From positions 62,001 to 126,000 of the forward strand of contig NZ_MLAM01000005.1 in the NCBI RefSeq assembly GCF_002272825.1: DNA of 64,000 nt. Reading direction: 5' to 3'. Below, in pieces: positions 18,325 through 27,967 of this stretch (positions within the stretch are counted from its first letter, which is position 1; every line of letters starts with the position of its first letter). The notes below the pieces were generated by a model, which saw nothing but the letters and a program-made list of their open reading frames with translations, searched no databases and was not told the origin of the DNA. Position numbers and translations under genes: made by a program. Source of the stretch: Helicobacter sp. 11S02596-1. GTDB lineage: Bacteria; Campylobacterota; Campylobacteria; Campylobacterales; Helicobacteraceae.

Positions 18325-20808
18325 ATGCGGGCTATGAAAAAACTAATATTTAACTTTTATCTTGTTTTGCCTCTTTTTTCCCAAGAATGGGAAGGTTATA
18401 TGCCTTCTAGCGAAACGCTCAAATCAGGTGAAACCAAAACGATTGAAGTCGTTGGCAAAACTGGCACAAATGGAAAAAACTATCTTTATAATTCTGGAAA
18501 TTTTACGTATGCAACCAGTGGCTCGGGGGATTCTGTGCTGACGATCAAACCCAAAACAACACTTGAGGCTTTTTACAATAATGCCAACATCACCATCAAA
18601 CAAAATTCCAAACTGATATTGCAATTAACAAACACAAATTTTATAATGGATAGAAATGCCTCCTACCAAATACAAAAAAATGCCGAACTTGAGGCTAGCG
18701 GAAAAGAATTTACCATCTATTCTGGAACATTGCTCAATCACGGCAAGATGGCACTAAGTTTTAGCGATTCTATCAATAACAACTTCAAATCTGGCTCAAA
18801 AGGTATTATCAACGACGGGGGAATACTTAATATAACCACCAAAACGTTTCATAACGGACGGGCTGATATTGGGAGTGGTTCTTATGGGGTTTTTGAAACG
18901 ATGAATGCAGGCACGACCACCATCAACGCCAGTGATAAATTCAGAAACTTTGGCTATATTTTCAAAATATTTGATGGGCAAATCGTTAGCGATAAAAATC
19001 CCAATGCGATCTCAATCCTCAAAGCTTCCTTGAAAGCAACACTCACGATCAATGGCGGGGATGTCTATAATGGCGGAGACATTGAATACACCGCAGACCC
19101 TAGCTCGAGTGCCAAACATCATTATTATTCAGGTGTGGGCTATATCCTTGCAGACAATGCCACCATCACCATCGAAAAAAATCTTACTTCCAAAGGTGCG
19201 GGCGCACTACTCAATGACGCTTCTGAAGCCATATATTCACAAATAGCTGTGAGCAATGGAGGCACTATCTGTATCGGGGAGAACTTCACAAATGCGATTT
19301 ATAGCGATATTTTTGTAGGCAATGGGGGGAGTATTGAAGTAGGCGGGAGTTTTACTAGCGGAGCAAATACGCATATTACTTTCAGTGGCGGCGCAAAAGG
19401 CTATGGGAGTATCCAAGCCAACACCATCGACATCACAGGTGCGAATTTGATTTTTTACAAAGGCAGTGCCAAAACCGATACTGCCTATACATTTTTGAAA
19501 GCCACTACATCACTCACCTATGATAATTCGATTTTAGGCATACAAAATGCACTCGCACAAGATGGGAGTATCAATCTGTTTTATCAAGCTTTCATAGAAA
19601 AAACAAACAATGAACTCAAGCTAACTTTCCAAGACAAAACTGGGGGTAAGGGCGTTTCTGAAATCATCTCCCAAAGCACCCGACTTGGCAACAATGAACG
19701 TATCATTATTGATGCGATCGATAAGCAAAAACCTTTGGGAGATTTTGATATTAGGAATTTCAGCATTTCTCAAATCAAAGGCGTAGCGAGCAGTATCGAA
19801 AAAAATATCCAAGATTTTGCTACCCATAAAAATGCTCTCATAAAAACAGGATTTCAAGCTGCCAAAACTTCCGTAATGAATCGGATGATGAAAGTCCAAT
19901 CGCTAATCCCATCCCCCCAGTCCTCACCAAGATACGCTACCAACACCATCAGCCCCTATAGCACCCAATCGAATCGAACCGATTTTATCCCCCAACTCAT
20001 CGCTTTTCCCTCAAGGCAAGCGCTAGAACCCAATGCACTCTATGCAAGCATTTTGGGAGCATACCAAAAAAACACCGCTGGGGCAGGTTATGATTATGGT
20101 TTCAATGCCGGGTATGATAGGGTTTTGAGCAAAAATTTATTCTTAGGTTTGTATGGGGGTTATGTCGCTGGGGATTTGGCATTTGATTCTCTTGAAATAC
20201 AAACACGAACGATTCAAATGGGTGCATATGCTCGCTTCAATACCGCATTCATCGAAACCGATATGATACTCAGCTATAGCAATACCTATAGCCGTGCGAC
20301 CAAAACAATTTCATTGGTTTTACATACCGATTCGAGCGATTTAAAATACAGCACGCAAGCGTTTGATTACCTGATCCAATCAGGTCCAAAAATCATCTTT
20401 GGCACAGATATTATCAAGCCTTTTATCGGGTTTAATGCCCTTTATGAGCAAAACAACCCTCTCAAAGAAAATGGACCACTTGGGAGTGAATACTTGTTTC
20501 AGAATGATTTTTATATCGGTGCGATAGCCGGGATGGAATACCGAAAATATGCCAATGGTGGCTATTTCTTTATCCAGCCCTCCATTGAATATACACTTCA
20601 TAGCAATCTCAAAAGCACACAAGTTATATTTTTGAATAATACCTTGAGTATTCCCGCTCCCGCTAAAGAAAATTTTTTCTCATTGCTTACAGGCGGGGAG
20701 TTTCATCTCAATAGAAACTTTCTCATCAATATCAATGCCTCCATCAAAGGCTCAATGCAAGAAACATTTATCGCTACAGGCAGTGCGTCTTTAAAATTTA
20801 TTTTTTGA
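18325..20808 (+). CDS. Autotransporter outer-membrane protein 1
   Basis: This 827-residue type Va secretion protein starts with a short hydrophobic signal (KKLIFNFYLVLPLFS); an alternative ATG at 18334 (MKKLIF) would suit it better. The middle is a low-complexity, Gly/Asn/Thr/Ser-rich passenger with repeated N-G-G and strand-turn patterns typical of a beta-helix (for example FTSGANTHITFSGG). The last 250 or so residues, from LYASILGAYQ, form the membrane barrel, with alternating strands such as NLFLGLYGGYVAGDL, and end in phenylalanine (SASLKFIF) as BAM substrates do. No protease triad was recognised. It likely acts as an adhesin or surface-layer protein; this is inferred from architecture only. 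It converges on nrdA. Confidence 0.88.
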   Translation: MRAMKKLIFNFYLVLPLFSQEWEGYMPSSETLKSGETKTIEVVGKTGTNGKNYLYNSGNFTYATSGSGDSVLTIKPKTTLEAFYNNANITIKQNSKLILQLTNTNFIMDRNASYQIQKNAELEASGKEFTIYSGTLLNHGKMALSFSDSINNNFKSGSKGIINDGGILNITTKTFHNGRADIGSGSYGVFETMNAGTTTINASDKFRNFGYIFKIFDGQIVSDKNPNAISILKASLKATLTINGGDVYNGGDIEYTADPSSSAKHHYYSGVGYILADNATITIEKNLTSKGAGALLNDASEAIYSQIAVSNGGTICIGENFTNAIYSDIFVGNGGSIEVGGSFTSGANTHITFSGGAKGYGSIQANTIDITGANLIFYKGSAKTDTAYTFLKATTSLTYDNSILGIQNALAQDGSINLFYQAFIEKTNNELKLTFQDKTGGKGVSEIISQSTRLGNNERIIIDAIDKQKPLGDFDIRNFSISQIKGVASSIEKNIQDFATHKNALIKTGFQAAKTSVMNRMMKVQSLIPSPQSSPRYATNTISPYSTQSNRTDFIPQLIAFPSRQALEPNALYASILGAYQKNTAGAGYDYGFNAGYDRVLSKNLFLGLYGGYVAGDLAFDSLEIQTRTIQMGAYARFNTAFIETDMILSYSNTYSRATKTISLVLHTDSSDLKYSTQAFDYLIQSGPKIIFGTDIIKPFIGFNALYEQNNPLKENGPLGSEYLFQNDFYIGAIAGMEYRKYANGGYFFIQPSIEYTLHSNLKSTQVIFLNNTLSIPAPAKENFFSLLTGGEFHLNRNFLININASIKGSMQETFIATGSASLKFIF

Positions 20809-20824
20809 TTGGGGCATTTTGATG

Positions 20825-20844
20825 TTTTGGCACGCACGCCAAAA
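20825..20844. other. Hairpin between convergent autotransporter 1 and nrdA
   Basis: TTTTGGC (20825-20831) pairs with GCCAAAA (20838-20844) around a 6-base loop, in the 38-base gap between the two stop codons. Neither strand has a long T run after the stem, so it may end transcription only weakly or mark 3' ends. Confidence 0.4.
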
Positions 20845-20846
20845 AA

Positions 20847-23213
20847 CTATTGGCAGTTGTAGCACTCAACCGATCGATCCATTACGTTTTCATCAACGCT
20901 TGGACTTTCGCTCCTAAGATAATAAGTCGATTTTAATCCCAACTTCCACGCCAACATATAAATATCATTCAAAAGCTTCCCGCTAACTTTTTCAAGACGC
21001 ATAAAAATATTCGTGCTCTGCCCTTGATCGATCCATTTTTGGCGGATGGCGGCTGCTTTGATAAGGCTTGTTTGGTCAATATCATAAGCAGAAGTATAAT
21101 AATTCCAATTTTCCAAATTCAGATTAGGCACGACAACAGGGATAAGCCCACTGAGATTTTCTTCATACCATTTCTTTTTATAAACAGGCTCGATAGTCTG
21201 GGTTGTCCCTACGAGGATAGAAATAGAGCTTGTTGGCGCAATCGCCATCAAATACCCATTGCGAATGCCTTGGGCTTTGACAATCTCGCGCAGAGATTCC
21301 CAATCACAACTACTGCCAAAAAGCCCGCCACGATCAACAAGCTTCAACGCCTCTTTGTTAGCTTTATCAATCGGGAAAATCCCCTGACTCCAGTTTGAAC
21401 CCTCATATTGGGGGTATTTGCCCTTTTCCTTGGCAAGTTCAGAACTTGATAAAATCGCATAGTAGCTAACCATTTCCATCACTTCATCAATCTTTTTGAG
21501 ATGATCCTCAGAACCCCAATGGATTTTGGCATCTGCGAGCATCTGGGCTTCGCCCATTACACCTAGCCCAATCGCACGATTCAAAAGATTGGTAGCTTTG
21601 ACCTTGCGATTAGGATAGAAATTGAGATCAATAACATTATCAAGCATCCGAATCGCAATCGGGATGACCCGCTCGATGTCTTCTTTGGTGTGGATTTTAC
21701 TTAGATTCACACTCGCGAGGTTGCATACTGCCGTATCCCCGCCAGTCTGCTTGCGGGTGGTGATAAAGATTTTCTTCCCACCAAGTGAGTCGATACTGGT
21801 GAGTTTATTTGCTTTCTTTTTGACACCATCATCAGTGATAACTTCTTGCTTTTCTTCAAGAATCTCTAAGCTACCATCGCAAAATTCCACCTCGACAATA
21901 TAATGGCTCGGACTGGTATTTTGAAATATTTCTGTGCAAAGATTCGAACTCCTGATAATCCCTGCGTGCGCATTGGGGTTGGCACGATTGGCATTATCTT
22001 TGAAACACAAAAATGGCAAACCTGATTCAAAATAGTTTGTCAAAATCTTTTTCCAAAGCTCCTTGGCGCTAATATGCTCTTTGATAACATTGGGATTTTT
22101 TTCATATTCAAGATATTTTTGCTCAAATGCCTCGCCATAAAGCTCGGTAAGCTCCTTGCATTCATAAGGATCAAACAATGTCCAAAGACCATTTTCTTCC
22201 ACACGCTTCATAAACAAATCACAAATCCACACCGCTGGGAAAAGATCGTGCGCCCTGCGCCTCTCCTCGCCACTATTTTTACGCAGATCAATAAAATCAT
22301 TAATATCAGTATGCCAGATTTCCAGATATGTCGCTATCGCACCTTTTCGTGTGCCGAGCTGATCAACAGCGATGGCTACGTCATTGGCGATCTTGAGGAA
22401 TGGCACAACACCCCCCGCAGCATTTTTATGCCCATCAATGAAACTCCCCAAGCCCCGCACACAGCTAAAATCCCAACCAATACCCCCGCCGTATTTCGAT
22501 AGAAGCGCCATTTCTTTATAGGCATCAAAAATCCCCTCAATATTATCCGGCGTGCTACCAATATAACAAGAACTCAATTGGTGGCGCGTTGTCCTTGCAT
22601 TCGCCAAAGTAGGCGTGGCAGCAATGACTTCAAACTTGCTGATGATGTCATAAAATTTCACCGCCCATTCGTTGGGATTCTTTTCATTTTGTGCCAAAAA
22701 CATCGCAATCGCCATAAACATATGCTGGGGCAATTCGATAGGTTTGTTTTGAGAATCCTTGATCAAATAGCGATCATAAAGGGTTTTGATACCCAAATAA
22801 TTAAACTGCAAATCCCTTTCTTCTCGGATATGAGAGTTTAAAAATTCTAAATCATATTTTTCTTTCAAACCTTTGAGGATTTTGCCCTCAGCCTCGCCGT
22901 GCTCAAAATAATCTTGAAGCGTTTTATAACCTGTGAAACCACTGACTTTATGGTAAAGATCATACAAAAACAATCTAGCAGCAACAAATGTCCAATTCGG
23001 GGTATCCACATCGATTTTATCCACAGCGGTTTTGATGAGGGTTTGCTGGATTTCTTCGGTGGTGATTTTGTCTTTGAAATGGATTTTTGCATCCACCTCA
23101 AGCTCACTTTGACTCACGCCATCCAAATCTTTTACAGCACTTGAGGTATATTTTTGAATCTTGGAAATATCCAAGGTTTCCACCCGTCCATTGCGTTTCA
23201 CAACTGTTATCAC
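20847..23213 (-). CDS. nrdA: Ribonucleoside-diphosphate reductase, alpha subunit (class Ia)
   Basis: This 788-residue catalytic subunit reduces ribonucleotides to deoxyribonucleotides. The N-terminal ATP-cone (VVKRNGRVETLDISKI onward) is present. So are the active-site motifs: SSCYIGSTPDN (redox Cys), NLCTEIFQ (the N-x-C-x-E thiyl radical site) and TAVCNLASVNLSK (partner Cys). STYYLRSES carries the paired tyrosines of the radical relay. The C-terminal ECYNCQ has the CxxC that shuttles electrons from thioredoxin. The beta subunit (NrdB) is not in the window, so the two genes are unlinked here, as I recall for H. pylori. Confidence 0.96.
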   Translation of the reverse strand: MITVVKRNGRVETLDISKIQKYTSSAVKDLDGVSQSELEVDAKIHFKDKITTEEIQQTLIKTAVDKIDVDTPNWTFVAARLFLYDLYHKVSGFTGYKTLQDYFEHGEAEGKILKGLKEKYDLEFLNSHIREERDLQFNYLGIKTLYDRYLIKDSQNKPIELPQHMFMAIAMFLAQNEKNPNEWAVKFYDIISKFEVIAATPTLANARTTRHQLSSCYIGSTPDNIEGIFDAYKEMALLSKYGGGIGWDFSCVRGLGSFIDGHKNAAGGVVPFLKIANDVAIAVDQLGTRKGAIATYLEIWHTDINDFIDLRKNSGEERRRAHDLFPAVWICDLFMKRVEENGLWTLFDPYECKELTELYGEAFEQKYLEYEKNPNVIKEHISAKELWKKILTNYFESGLPFLCFKDNANRANPNAHAGIIRSSNLCTEIFQNTSPSHYIVEVEFCDGSLEILEEKQEVITDDGVKKKANKLTSIDSLGGKKIFITTRKQTGGDTAVCNLASVNLSKIHTKEDIERVIPIAIRMLDNVIDLNFYPNRKVKATNLLNRAIGLGVMGEAQMLADAKIHWGSEDHLKKIDEVMEMVSYYAILSSSELAKEKGKYPQYEGSNWSQGIFPIDKANKEALKLVDRGGLFGSSCDWESLREIVKAQGIRNGYLMAIAPTSSISILVGTTQTIEPVYKKKWYEENLSGLIPVVVPNLNLENWNYYTSAYDIDQTSLIKAAAIRQKWIDQGQSTNIFMRLEKVSGKLLNDIYMLAWKLGLKSTYYLRSESPSVDENVMDRSVECYNCQ

Positions 23214-23248
23214 AAATGTCTCCTTATCACCAATTCAATGTTTAATTT

Positions 23249-23881
23249 TTATTTATACTCAATAAGCTCATCTTGACTGAGACGATATTTTGTATCCGGC
23301 TGGGGATTGAGTCGATAGCCAAATGCCACTATCAAGGTAATGCGTTCTTTGAATGTATCTGTCCCAAAAAGTTCTTCTAATGGCTTTTTCTCAAAACCCT
23401 CAATCGGGCAAGAATCAATGCCCATAAATGCGGCACAATTCATCATCGAGCTTGCCATCAAATAAGCTTGTCTGGAAGTCCAATGGATAATTTCTTCGCC
23501 CAAAAGATCATTAGCAATCAAAAATCCCCTGATTCTTTGCTGGTAGGCATCGTATTTTTCTTTTTGTGCCATCCGTCTTGAAACGACCCTGCTAACATAA
23601 TTTGTAGGCGCTTTTAGGTCGGCAATCATTGATTTAAACACAACCAATTCGCTCGCCGTGGTGATTTGGTCTTGATTCCAACAAAGTGGCTTCATCTTTT
23701 CTCTCAAAGCCCTATCCCTCACTACCACCATTCTTGTTGGCTCAAGCCCAAAAGAACTGGGTGATAATCTGCCTGATTCCAATATAACTTCAAAATCATC
23801 GGGGGAAATTTTTTTATTGTTATCAAAAATCTTGCAAGCGTGTCTAAAATTCATCGCATCAATAAAAACATTTGCTTTCAT
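23249..23881 (-). CDS. FMN-dependent NAD(P)H nitroreductase (FrxA-like)
   Basis: This 210-residue nitroreductase-fold flavoprotein has the FMN-binding RHACKIFD (residues 13-20) and LSPSSFGLEPTRMVVV, with LIVAFGYRLNPQ near the end. The LxPSSxGLEP and MGIDSCPIEGFEKK stretches resemble H. pylori FrxA more than RdxA. RdxA/FrxA enzymes are known for activating metronidazole in H. pylori; the physiological substrate is unclear. It lies 35 bases upstream of nrdA on the same strand, with a very AT-rich 150-base leader region before it. Confidence 0.82.
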   Translation of the reverse strand: MKANVFIDAMNFRHACKIFDNNKKISPDDFEVILESGRLSPSSFGLEPTRMVVVRDRALREKMKPLCWNQDQITTASELVVFKSMIADLKAPTNYVSRVVSRRMAQKEKYDAYQQRIRGFLIANDLLGEEIIHWTSRQAYLMASSMMNCAAFMGIDSCPIEGFEKKPLEELFGTDTFKERITLIVAFGYRLNPQPDTKYRLSQDELIEYK

Positions 23882-24017
23882 TTTTAAACCTTTTTAGAAT
23901 TGTAATATAAAATTCAAATTTATATTTTTAGATAAAATATCTTAAAATATTATATGAATTATATCCTTATAAAATGAATCTATCATAATATAATCCCATC
24001 ACAATTTTTCTAAAAAC

Positions 24018-24055
24018 AAACGAATGCAAAATTGCTATTTTTTTGTCATTCGTTT
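24018..24055 (-). terminator. Hairpin terminator overlapping the typA stop codon
   Basis: AAACGAATG (24018-24026) pairs with CATTCGTTT (24047-24055), with an inner CAAAA/TTTTG pairing. On the minus strand the stem begins in the last codons of typA, the stop lies in the loop, and TTTTTAG follows the stem. Confidence 0.55.
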
Positions 24056-25837
24056 TCTAACGTTGGGATCGAGATATTTCTTGCGGATTCGGATACTTAA
24101 TGGCGTTACCTCAAGAATCTCATCATCTTCTATCCACTCCAACGCACGCTCTAGGGTCAAATCACGTGGCGGGACGAGCTTGATAGCGTCATCACTCCCG
24201 CTCGCACGCATATTGGTGAGATGTTTGGATTTGATGGGATTAACATCAAGATCATTATCCCTGCTGTGTTCGCCAATAATCATACCAATATAAACCTTTG
24301 TCTGAGGACCGACAAAAAGCACGCCCCGCTCTTGAATATTAAACAACGAAAATGCTGTCGCCTCACCATTTTCCATACTGATAAGCGCCCCGTTTTTGCG
24401 GGATTCCACACTGCCACTATGGGGGCGAAATTCCAAGAAAGAGTGATTCATCACGCCTTCACCTTTGGTATCTGTGAGAAATTCACTCCGATAGCCGATA
24501 AGCCCACGTGCAGGGATCTCAAACTCTAGGCGTGTATAACCCTCACCCATTGGATTCATCGCCTTCATTTCAGCCTTTCTACGCCCAAGCCGTTCGATGA
24601 TTGTCCCGCTAAAATCCTGCGGCGTATCAATAACAAGATGTTCAAAAGGCTCGAGTTTTTTGCCATTTTCTTCTTTGATGATGACTTCAGGTCGTGAAAT
24701 GCTAAACTCAAACCCCTCACGCCTAAGGTTTTCAGCCAAAATCGTAATCTGAAGCTCGCCCCGCCCAGAAACACGGAATTTCCCCTCGCCCATCTCTTCA
24801 CAACGCATCGCAATGTTGGTTTCCATTTCTTTGAGCAATCTATCTTTGAGCTTATTAGCTGTTACGTGTTTGCCCTCTAAGCCAGCAAGGGGGGAATCAT
24901 TGACCGAAAAATACACACTCATCGTGGGTTCTTCTAGGTGCATTGGATCTAGGGGCATTGGGTTGTTCGGATCGACAACACTATCGCCGACATCTACCGC
25001 ATTAAAGCCTGCGATGGCGATAATATCACCCGCTTCAGCCTCATCAATCTCGGTTCTTGCCAGCCCCAAAAACCCGATCAATTTGGTAATCCTGCCGTTT
25101 TCTTTGCTCCCATCGCCTTTGGCAAGCATTACATTTTCGCCCTTTTTGATACGCCCATTAAACACCCTTGCAATACCTATTTTACCGACATAGTTATCAT
25201 AATCAAGCGTAAAAACCTGCATTTGTAGTGCATTAGCACTATCCCCATCAGGCAAAGGCACATATTCCAAAATCGCTTCAAAAAGTGGCTCAAGGCTTTT
25301 TTTCTCATCACTAAGATTTTTGATAGCATAACCATCCCTAGCAGCTGCATAAATCACAGGAAAATCAAGCTGTTCATCGCTCGCCCCCATCGCCACAAAC
25401 AAATCAAACACCTCATCAACCACCCTATCAGGCTCTGCAGCAGGCTTATCGATCTTATTTACCACTACAATCGGGCGGATACCAAAACCCAATGCCTTTT
25501 TTACGACAAATTTTGTTTGTGGCATCACGCCCTCTTGGGCATCTACAAGCAAAAGCACCCCATCAACCATCTTGAGCACACGCTCCACTTCCCCGCCAAA
25601 ATCGGCGTGTCCGGGAGTATCGATGATATTAATTTTTGTTCCTTTATAATGGATAGCGGTATTTTTAGAAAGGATAGTAATCCCCCGCTCCCTTTCTAAG
25701 TCGTTGCTATCCATCACCCTTTCATCGACTTTTTCACGTTCGCCAAATGTCCCCGATTGTGTCAATAGACCATCTACTAGAGTTGTTTTTCCGTGATCAA
25801 CGTGTGCAATAACGGCAATATTTCGAATATTTTGCAT
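24035..25837 (-). CDS. typA: Translational GTPase TypA/BipA
   Basis: This 600-residue GTPase is of the elongation-factor family. GTP motifs are AHVDHGKTT (near residue 11), [16 protein letters not shown] and [16 protein letters not shown]-like domains III and V and a TypA-specific C-terminal domain follow. TypA binds ribosomes and is linked to stress responses and 50S assembly. The ATG start gives [17 protein letters not shown], the canonical beginning. It is divergent from fliK, and its stop codon lies within the terminator hairpin. Confidence 0.97.
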   Translation of the reverse strand: MQNIRNIAVIAHVDHGKTTLVDGLLTQSGTFGEREKVDERVMDSNDLERERGITILSKNTAIHYKGTKINIIDTPGHADFGGEVERVLKMVDGVLLLVDAQEGVMPQTKFVVKKALGFGIRPIVVVNKIDKPAAEPDRVVDEVFDLFVAMGASDEQLDFPVIYAAARDGYAIKNLSDEKKSLEPLFEAILEYVPLPDGDSANALQMQVFTLDYDNYVGKIGIARVFNGRIKKGENVMLAKGDGSKENGRITKLIGFLGLARTEIDEAEAGDIIAIAGFNAVDVGDSVVDPNNPMPLDPMHLEEPTMSVYFSVNDSPLAGLEGKHVTANKLKDRLLKEMETNIAMRCEEMGEGKFRVSGRGELQITILAENLRREGFEFSISRPEVIIKEENGKKLEPFEHLVIDTPQDFSGTIIERLGRRKAEMKAMNPMGEGYTRLEFEIPARGLIGYRSEFLTDTKGEGVMNHSFLEFRPHSGSVESRKNGALISMENGEATAFSLFNIQERGVLFVGPQTKVYIGMIIGEHSRDNDLDVNPIKSKHLTNMRASGSDDAIKLVPPRDLTLERALEWIEDDEILEVTPLSIRIRKKYLDPNVRKRMTKK

Positions 25838-25932
25838 TTTCCTCTCTTTAGTTCAGAATTTTTTTGCAAGTATAAAACCTTTCGCCTTAAACTTCCTCAT
25901 TCAAATAATACACATTCACTCAATCGATACTC

Positions 25933-25948
25933 TGGAATCATTTTTGCT
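25933..25948 (+). promoter_or_regulatory. Sigma-54 (RpoN) promoter of the fliK-flgD-flgE operon
   Basis: TGGAAT, five bases and TTGCT match the sigma-54 consensus TGGCAC-N5-TTGCW with the exact 10-base spacing between GG (25934-25935) and GC (25946-25947). Transcription would start near 25958, about 26 bases before the fliK ATG. Hook genes are in the RpoN/FlgR class in Helicobacter and Campylobacter, which agrees with this site. Confidence 0.78.
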
Positions 25949-25984
25949 TTCTGTTTGGCAACACTTAGCTTATAAGGAAACTCT

Positions 25985-27958
25985 ATGTTAGAAAATATCC
26001 TCAATAACGTCAATGCCTCCCACGAAACAAAAAGCAGTGCCGAAAAGAAAAAAACTATCGGCAAAACCAACACAGGAAAAGAGAGTGATTTTAAAAGTAT
26101 CTTACAAAAAAATCTCTCTGCACAAAAAATAGATACCAAAAATCATAAAAATATCTCCGAACCCACCACCTCCAAAGAGACTGAAAAAACGCCGGTAGAA
26201 AAAACAGCCATCAAGCCCGCTATCAAGCCAACCATCAAACCCACTACAAACCCAGCCGAAGCACCCAAGACAAATACGCCCACCCAAGCAAGTGCAGAAA
26301 AAACACAAAAAGATGTTTTTACCCCTTTAGCGCAAAAAACCAATATCCCCGATCGTAAAGATCACAAAAATATCTCCGAAGCACCCATTTCGCACGTTGT
26401 TCCCAAAGATATTGATAAAAATATCTCCAAACTTTCTGAATCCAAAGCGAACCTATCAAGCACGCCCACTGGTTTGCTTGCCCCGCAAGAATCAAACCAC
26501 CAAGCCCCCAAGCCTGCCAAAACAACCAACACGCATACAGCCACCCCAACGCCATCGCAAAAAGACACTCTTGCCTCACAAGCACCCCAAATGTCCCAAA
26601 CACAAGCATTACAAGATACAAAAAATCCTTTATCTAAGATTGCCCCGCAAGATAATTCGCCAAAAAATGCAGTAAAAACAAACGAAAAAGCATCCATTTT
26701 GCCATCTGAAAAAAAGCTTTCTGACATCAAAACTCTTGCTACAGAGAAAAATTTGCAACCCAAAAATCTTAGTGCCAAAACCGACCCACAAACTCCCCAG
26801 CTAGACAACCACCCCACAGCCAAAAATATCCCCACACAAAGTATCCTTGAGCAAAAGCTCAAGCCCCAAACGCAAGCCTCAAAAGCCAAATCTCAAGAGG
26901 ATAAGCCCTTATCATTCATCCTCAAAACGCTTGATGAAGTCGATACAAAAGAACTCCAAGCCAGAAAAAAATTCAATCAAGAACATAAAATAACCTACAA
27001 AACCGAAGGCAAAAGCGAAAAAATCGCCGTTATTGAGCGTGGCACACACTTGCCAAAAAGCATTGTGGGTGCAAAAATCGAAAAAGAAATCCAAAAAGAG
27101 CAAACATTGACAAAAAAAGTTTCTATCCAAAAAGAACCGCTCCAAGAGGCTATCTCACAAACTTTCATCAAAGAAGTCAAACCCAAAACAGCCCTAAATA
27201 TCGAGGATAAACACCCCAACGCAAAAGAGATCGCACAAAAAAAAACTAAAAAATCTGCCCAACCCGTAAAAACACCAAAAACCACCGCCACTTCAAGCCT
27301 GAATGCAACGCATTCAGCCCAAACCCTCAAAGCTCAAGAGCAAGAACTCAACACCCAATTTCAAAATCAAGAAAAAATTCAAGAAAATAATATGCAGTTT
27401 TCCCTGCAAGAAAAGACAAAAAAAAAGCAAAATAATCAAGAAATAGAAAAAACTAAAGAAAAAACCCATCAAAATGTTGCCAAAGAAAAAGATTCTGCTC
27501 CGACCTTAGGATTGGGAGCTGTGAAAAATGATTTGCTCTACAAAAGTGCGAGTGCAAAAGAAACCATCAAAAATTTTGCACAAAATTTTCAAGATGAGAT
27601 AAAAAAATTCAAACCCCCAATGAGTAAAATCTCCCTAGAACTCCACCCTGAAAAACTCGGCAAACTCGAACTTACAATCAAACAAACCGGCAAAAATATC
27701 CACGTGAGTGTCGTTTCTAACAATCAAGCGATGGCGCTTTTTGTCCAAAATCAAGCCGAACTCAGGCAAAACCTCGCAATGATAGGATTTTCTGGTGTTG
27801 ATTTGAGCTTTTCCTCACAAGAAGGCTCGCAAAAAGGACAGCAAAACCAAGATAACCAAAAAAGGAACAAAAATAGCTTGCGACAATATCAAGAAGTCAA
27901 AAATGTTTCTGAGATTCCATACGACACGATGGAAATCACATTACCAAGATACGCATAG
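25985..27958 (+). CDS. fliK: Flagellar hook-length control protein FliK
   Basis: This 657-residue protein has a long, disordered N-terminal region rich in Lys, Thr, Pro, Gln and Ala (residues about 20-500). The C-terminal hook-length domain contains ISLELHPEKLGKLELTIKQ, HVSVVSNNQAMALF and LRQNLAMIGFSGVDLSFS, the last part that interacts with FlhB to switch export. The phrase HKNISE recurs near residues 53 and 120, a short internal repeat. Two A9 runs lie inside the coding region (27237-27245 and 27418-27426). ATG follows an AAGGAAA site. It is the first gene of the hook operon, 9 bases before flgD. Confidence 0.93.
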   Translation: MLENILNNVNASHETKSSAEKKKTIGKTNTGKESDFKSILQKNLSAQKIDTKNHKNISEPTTSKETEKTPVEKTAIKPAIKPTIKPTTNPAEAPKTNTPTQASAEKTQKDVFTPLAQKTNIPDRKDHKNISEAPISHVVPKDIDKNISKLSESKANLSSTPTGLLAPQESNHQAPKPAKTTNTHTATPTPSQKDTLASQAPQMSQTQALQDTKNPLSKIAPQDNSPKNAVKTNEKASILPSEKKLSDIKTLATEKNLQPKNLSAKTDPQTPQLDNHPTAKNIPTQSILEQKLKPQTQASKAKSQEDKPLSFILKTLDEVDTKELQARKKFNQEHKITYKTEGKSEKIAVIERGTHLPKSIVGAKIEKEIQKEQTLTKKVSIQKEPLQEAISQTFIKEVKPKTALNIEDKHPNAKEIAQKKTKKSAQPVKTPKTTATSSLNATHSAQTLKAQEQELNTQFQNQEKIQENNMQFSLQEKTKKKQNNQEIEKTKEKTHQNVAKEKDSAPTLGLGAVKNDLLYKSASAKETIKNFAQNFQDEIKKFKPPMSKISLELHPEKLGKLELTIKQTGKNIHVSVVSNNQAMALFVQNQAELRQNLAMIGFSGVDLSFSSQEGSQKGQQNQDNQKRNKNSLRQYQEVKNVSEIPYDTMEITLPRYA

Positions 27959-27967
27959 GAGGCAAAA

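Noticed and set aside
20825-20844. Hairpin as a strong intrinsic terminator of nrdA or autotransporter 1
   Set aside because: There is no T run after the stem on either strand; kept only as a hairpin.
25954-25970. TTGGCA-like second sigma-54 box before fliK
   Set aside because: Only 9 bases separate GG and GC; sigma-54 needs 10. The site at 25933-25948 fits exactly.
26362-26889. Cys/Phe/Gly-rich 175-codon frame opposite fliK
   Set aside because: The composition is the mirror of the lysine/threonine/proline-rich fliK coding strand; fliK has the promoter, ribosome-binding site and conserved C-terminus.
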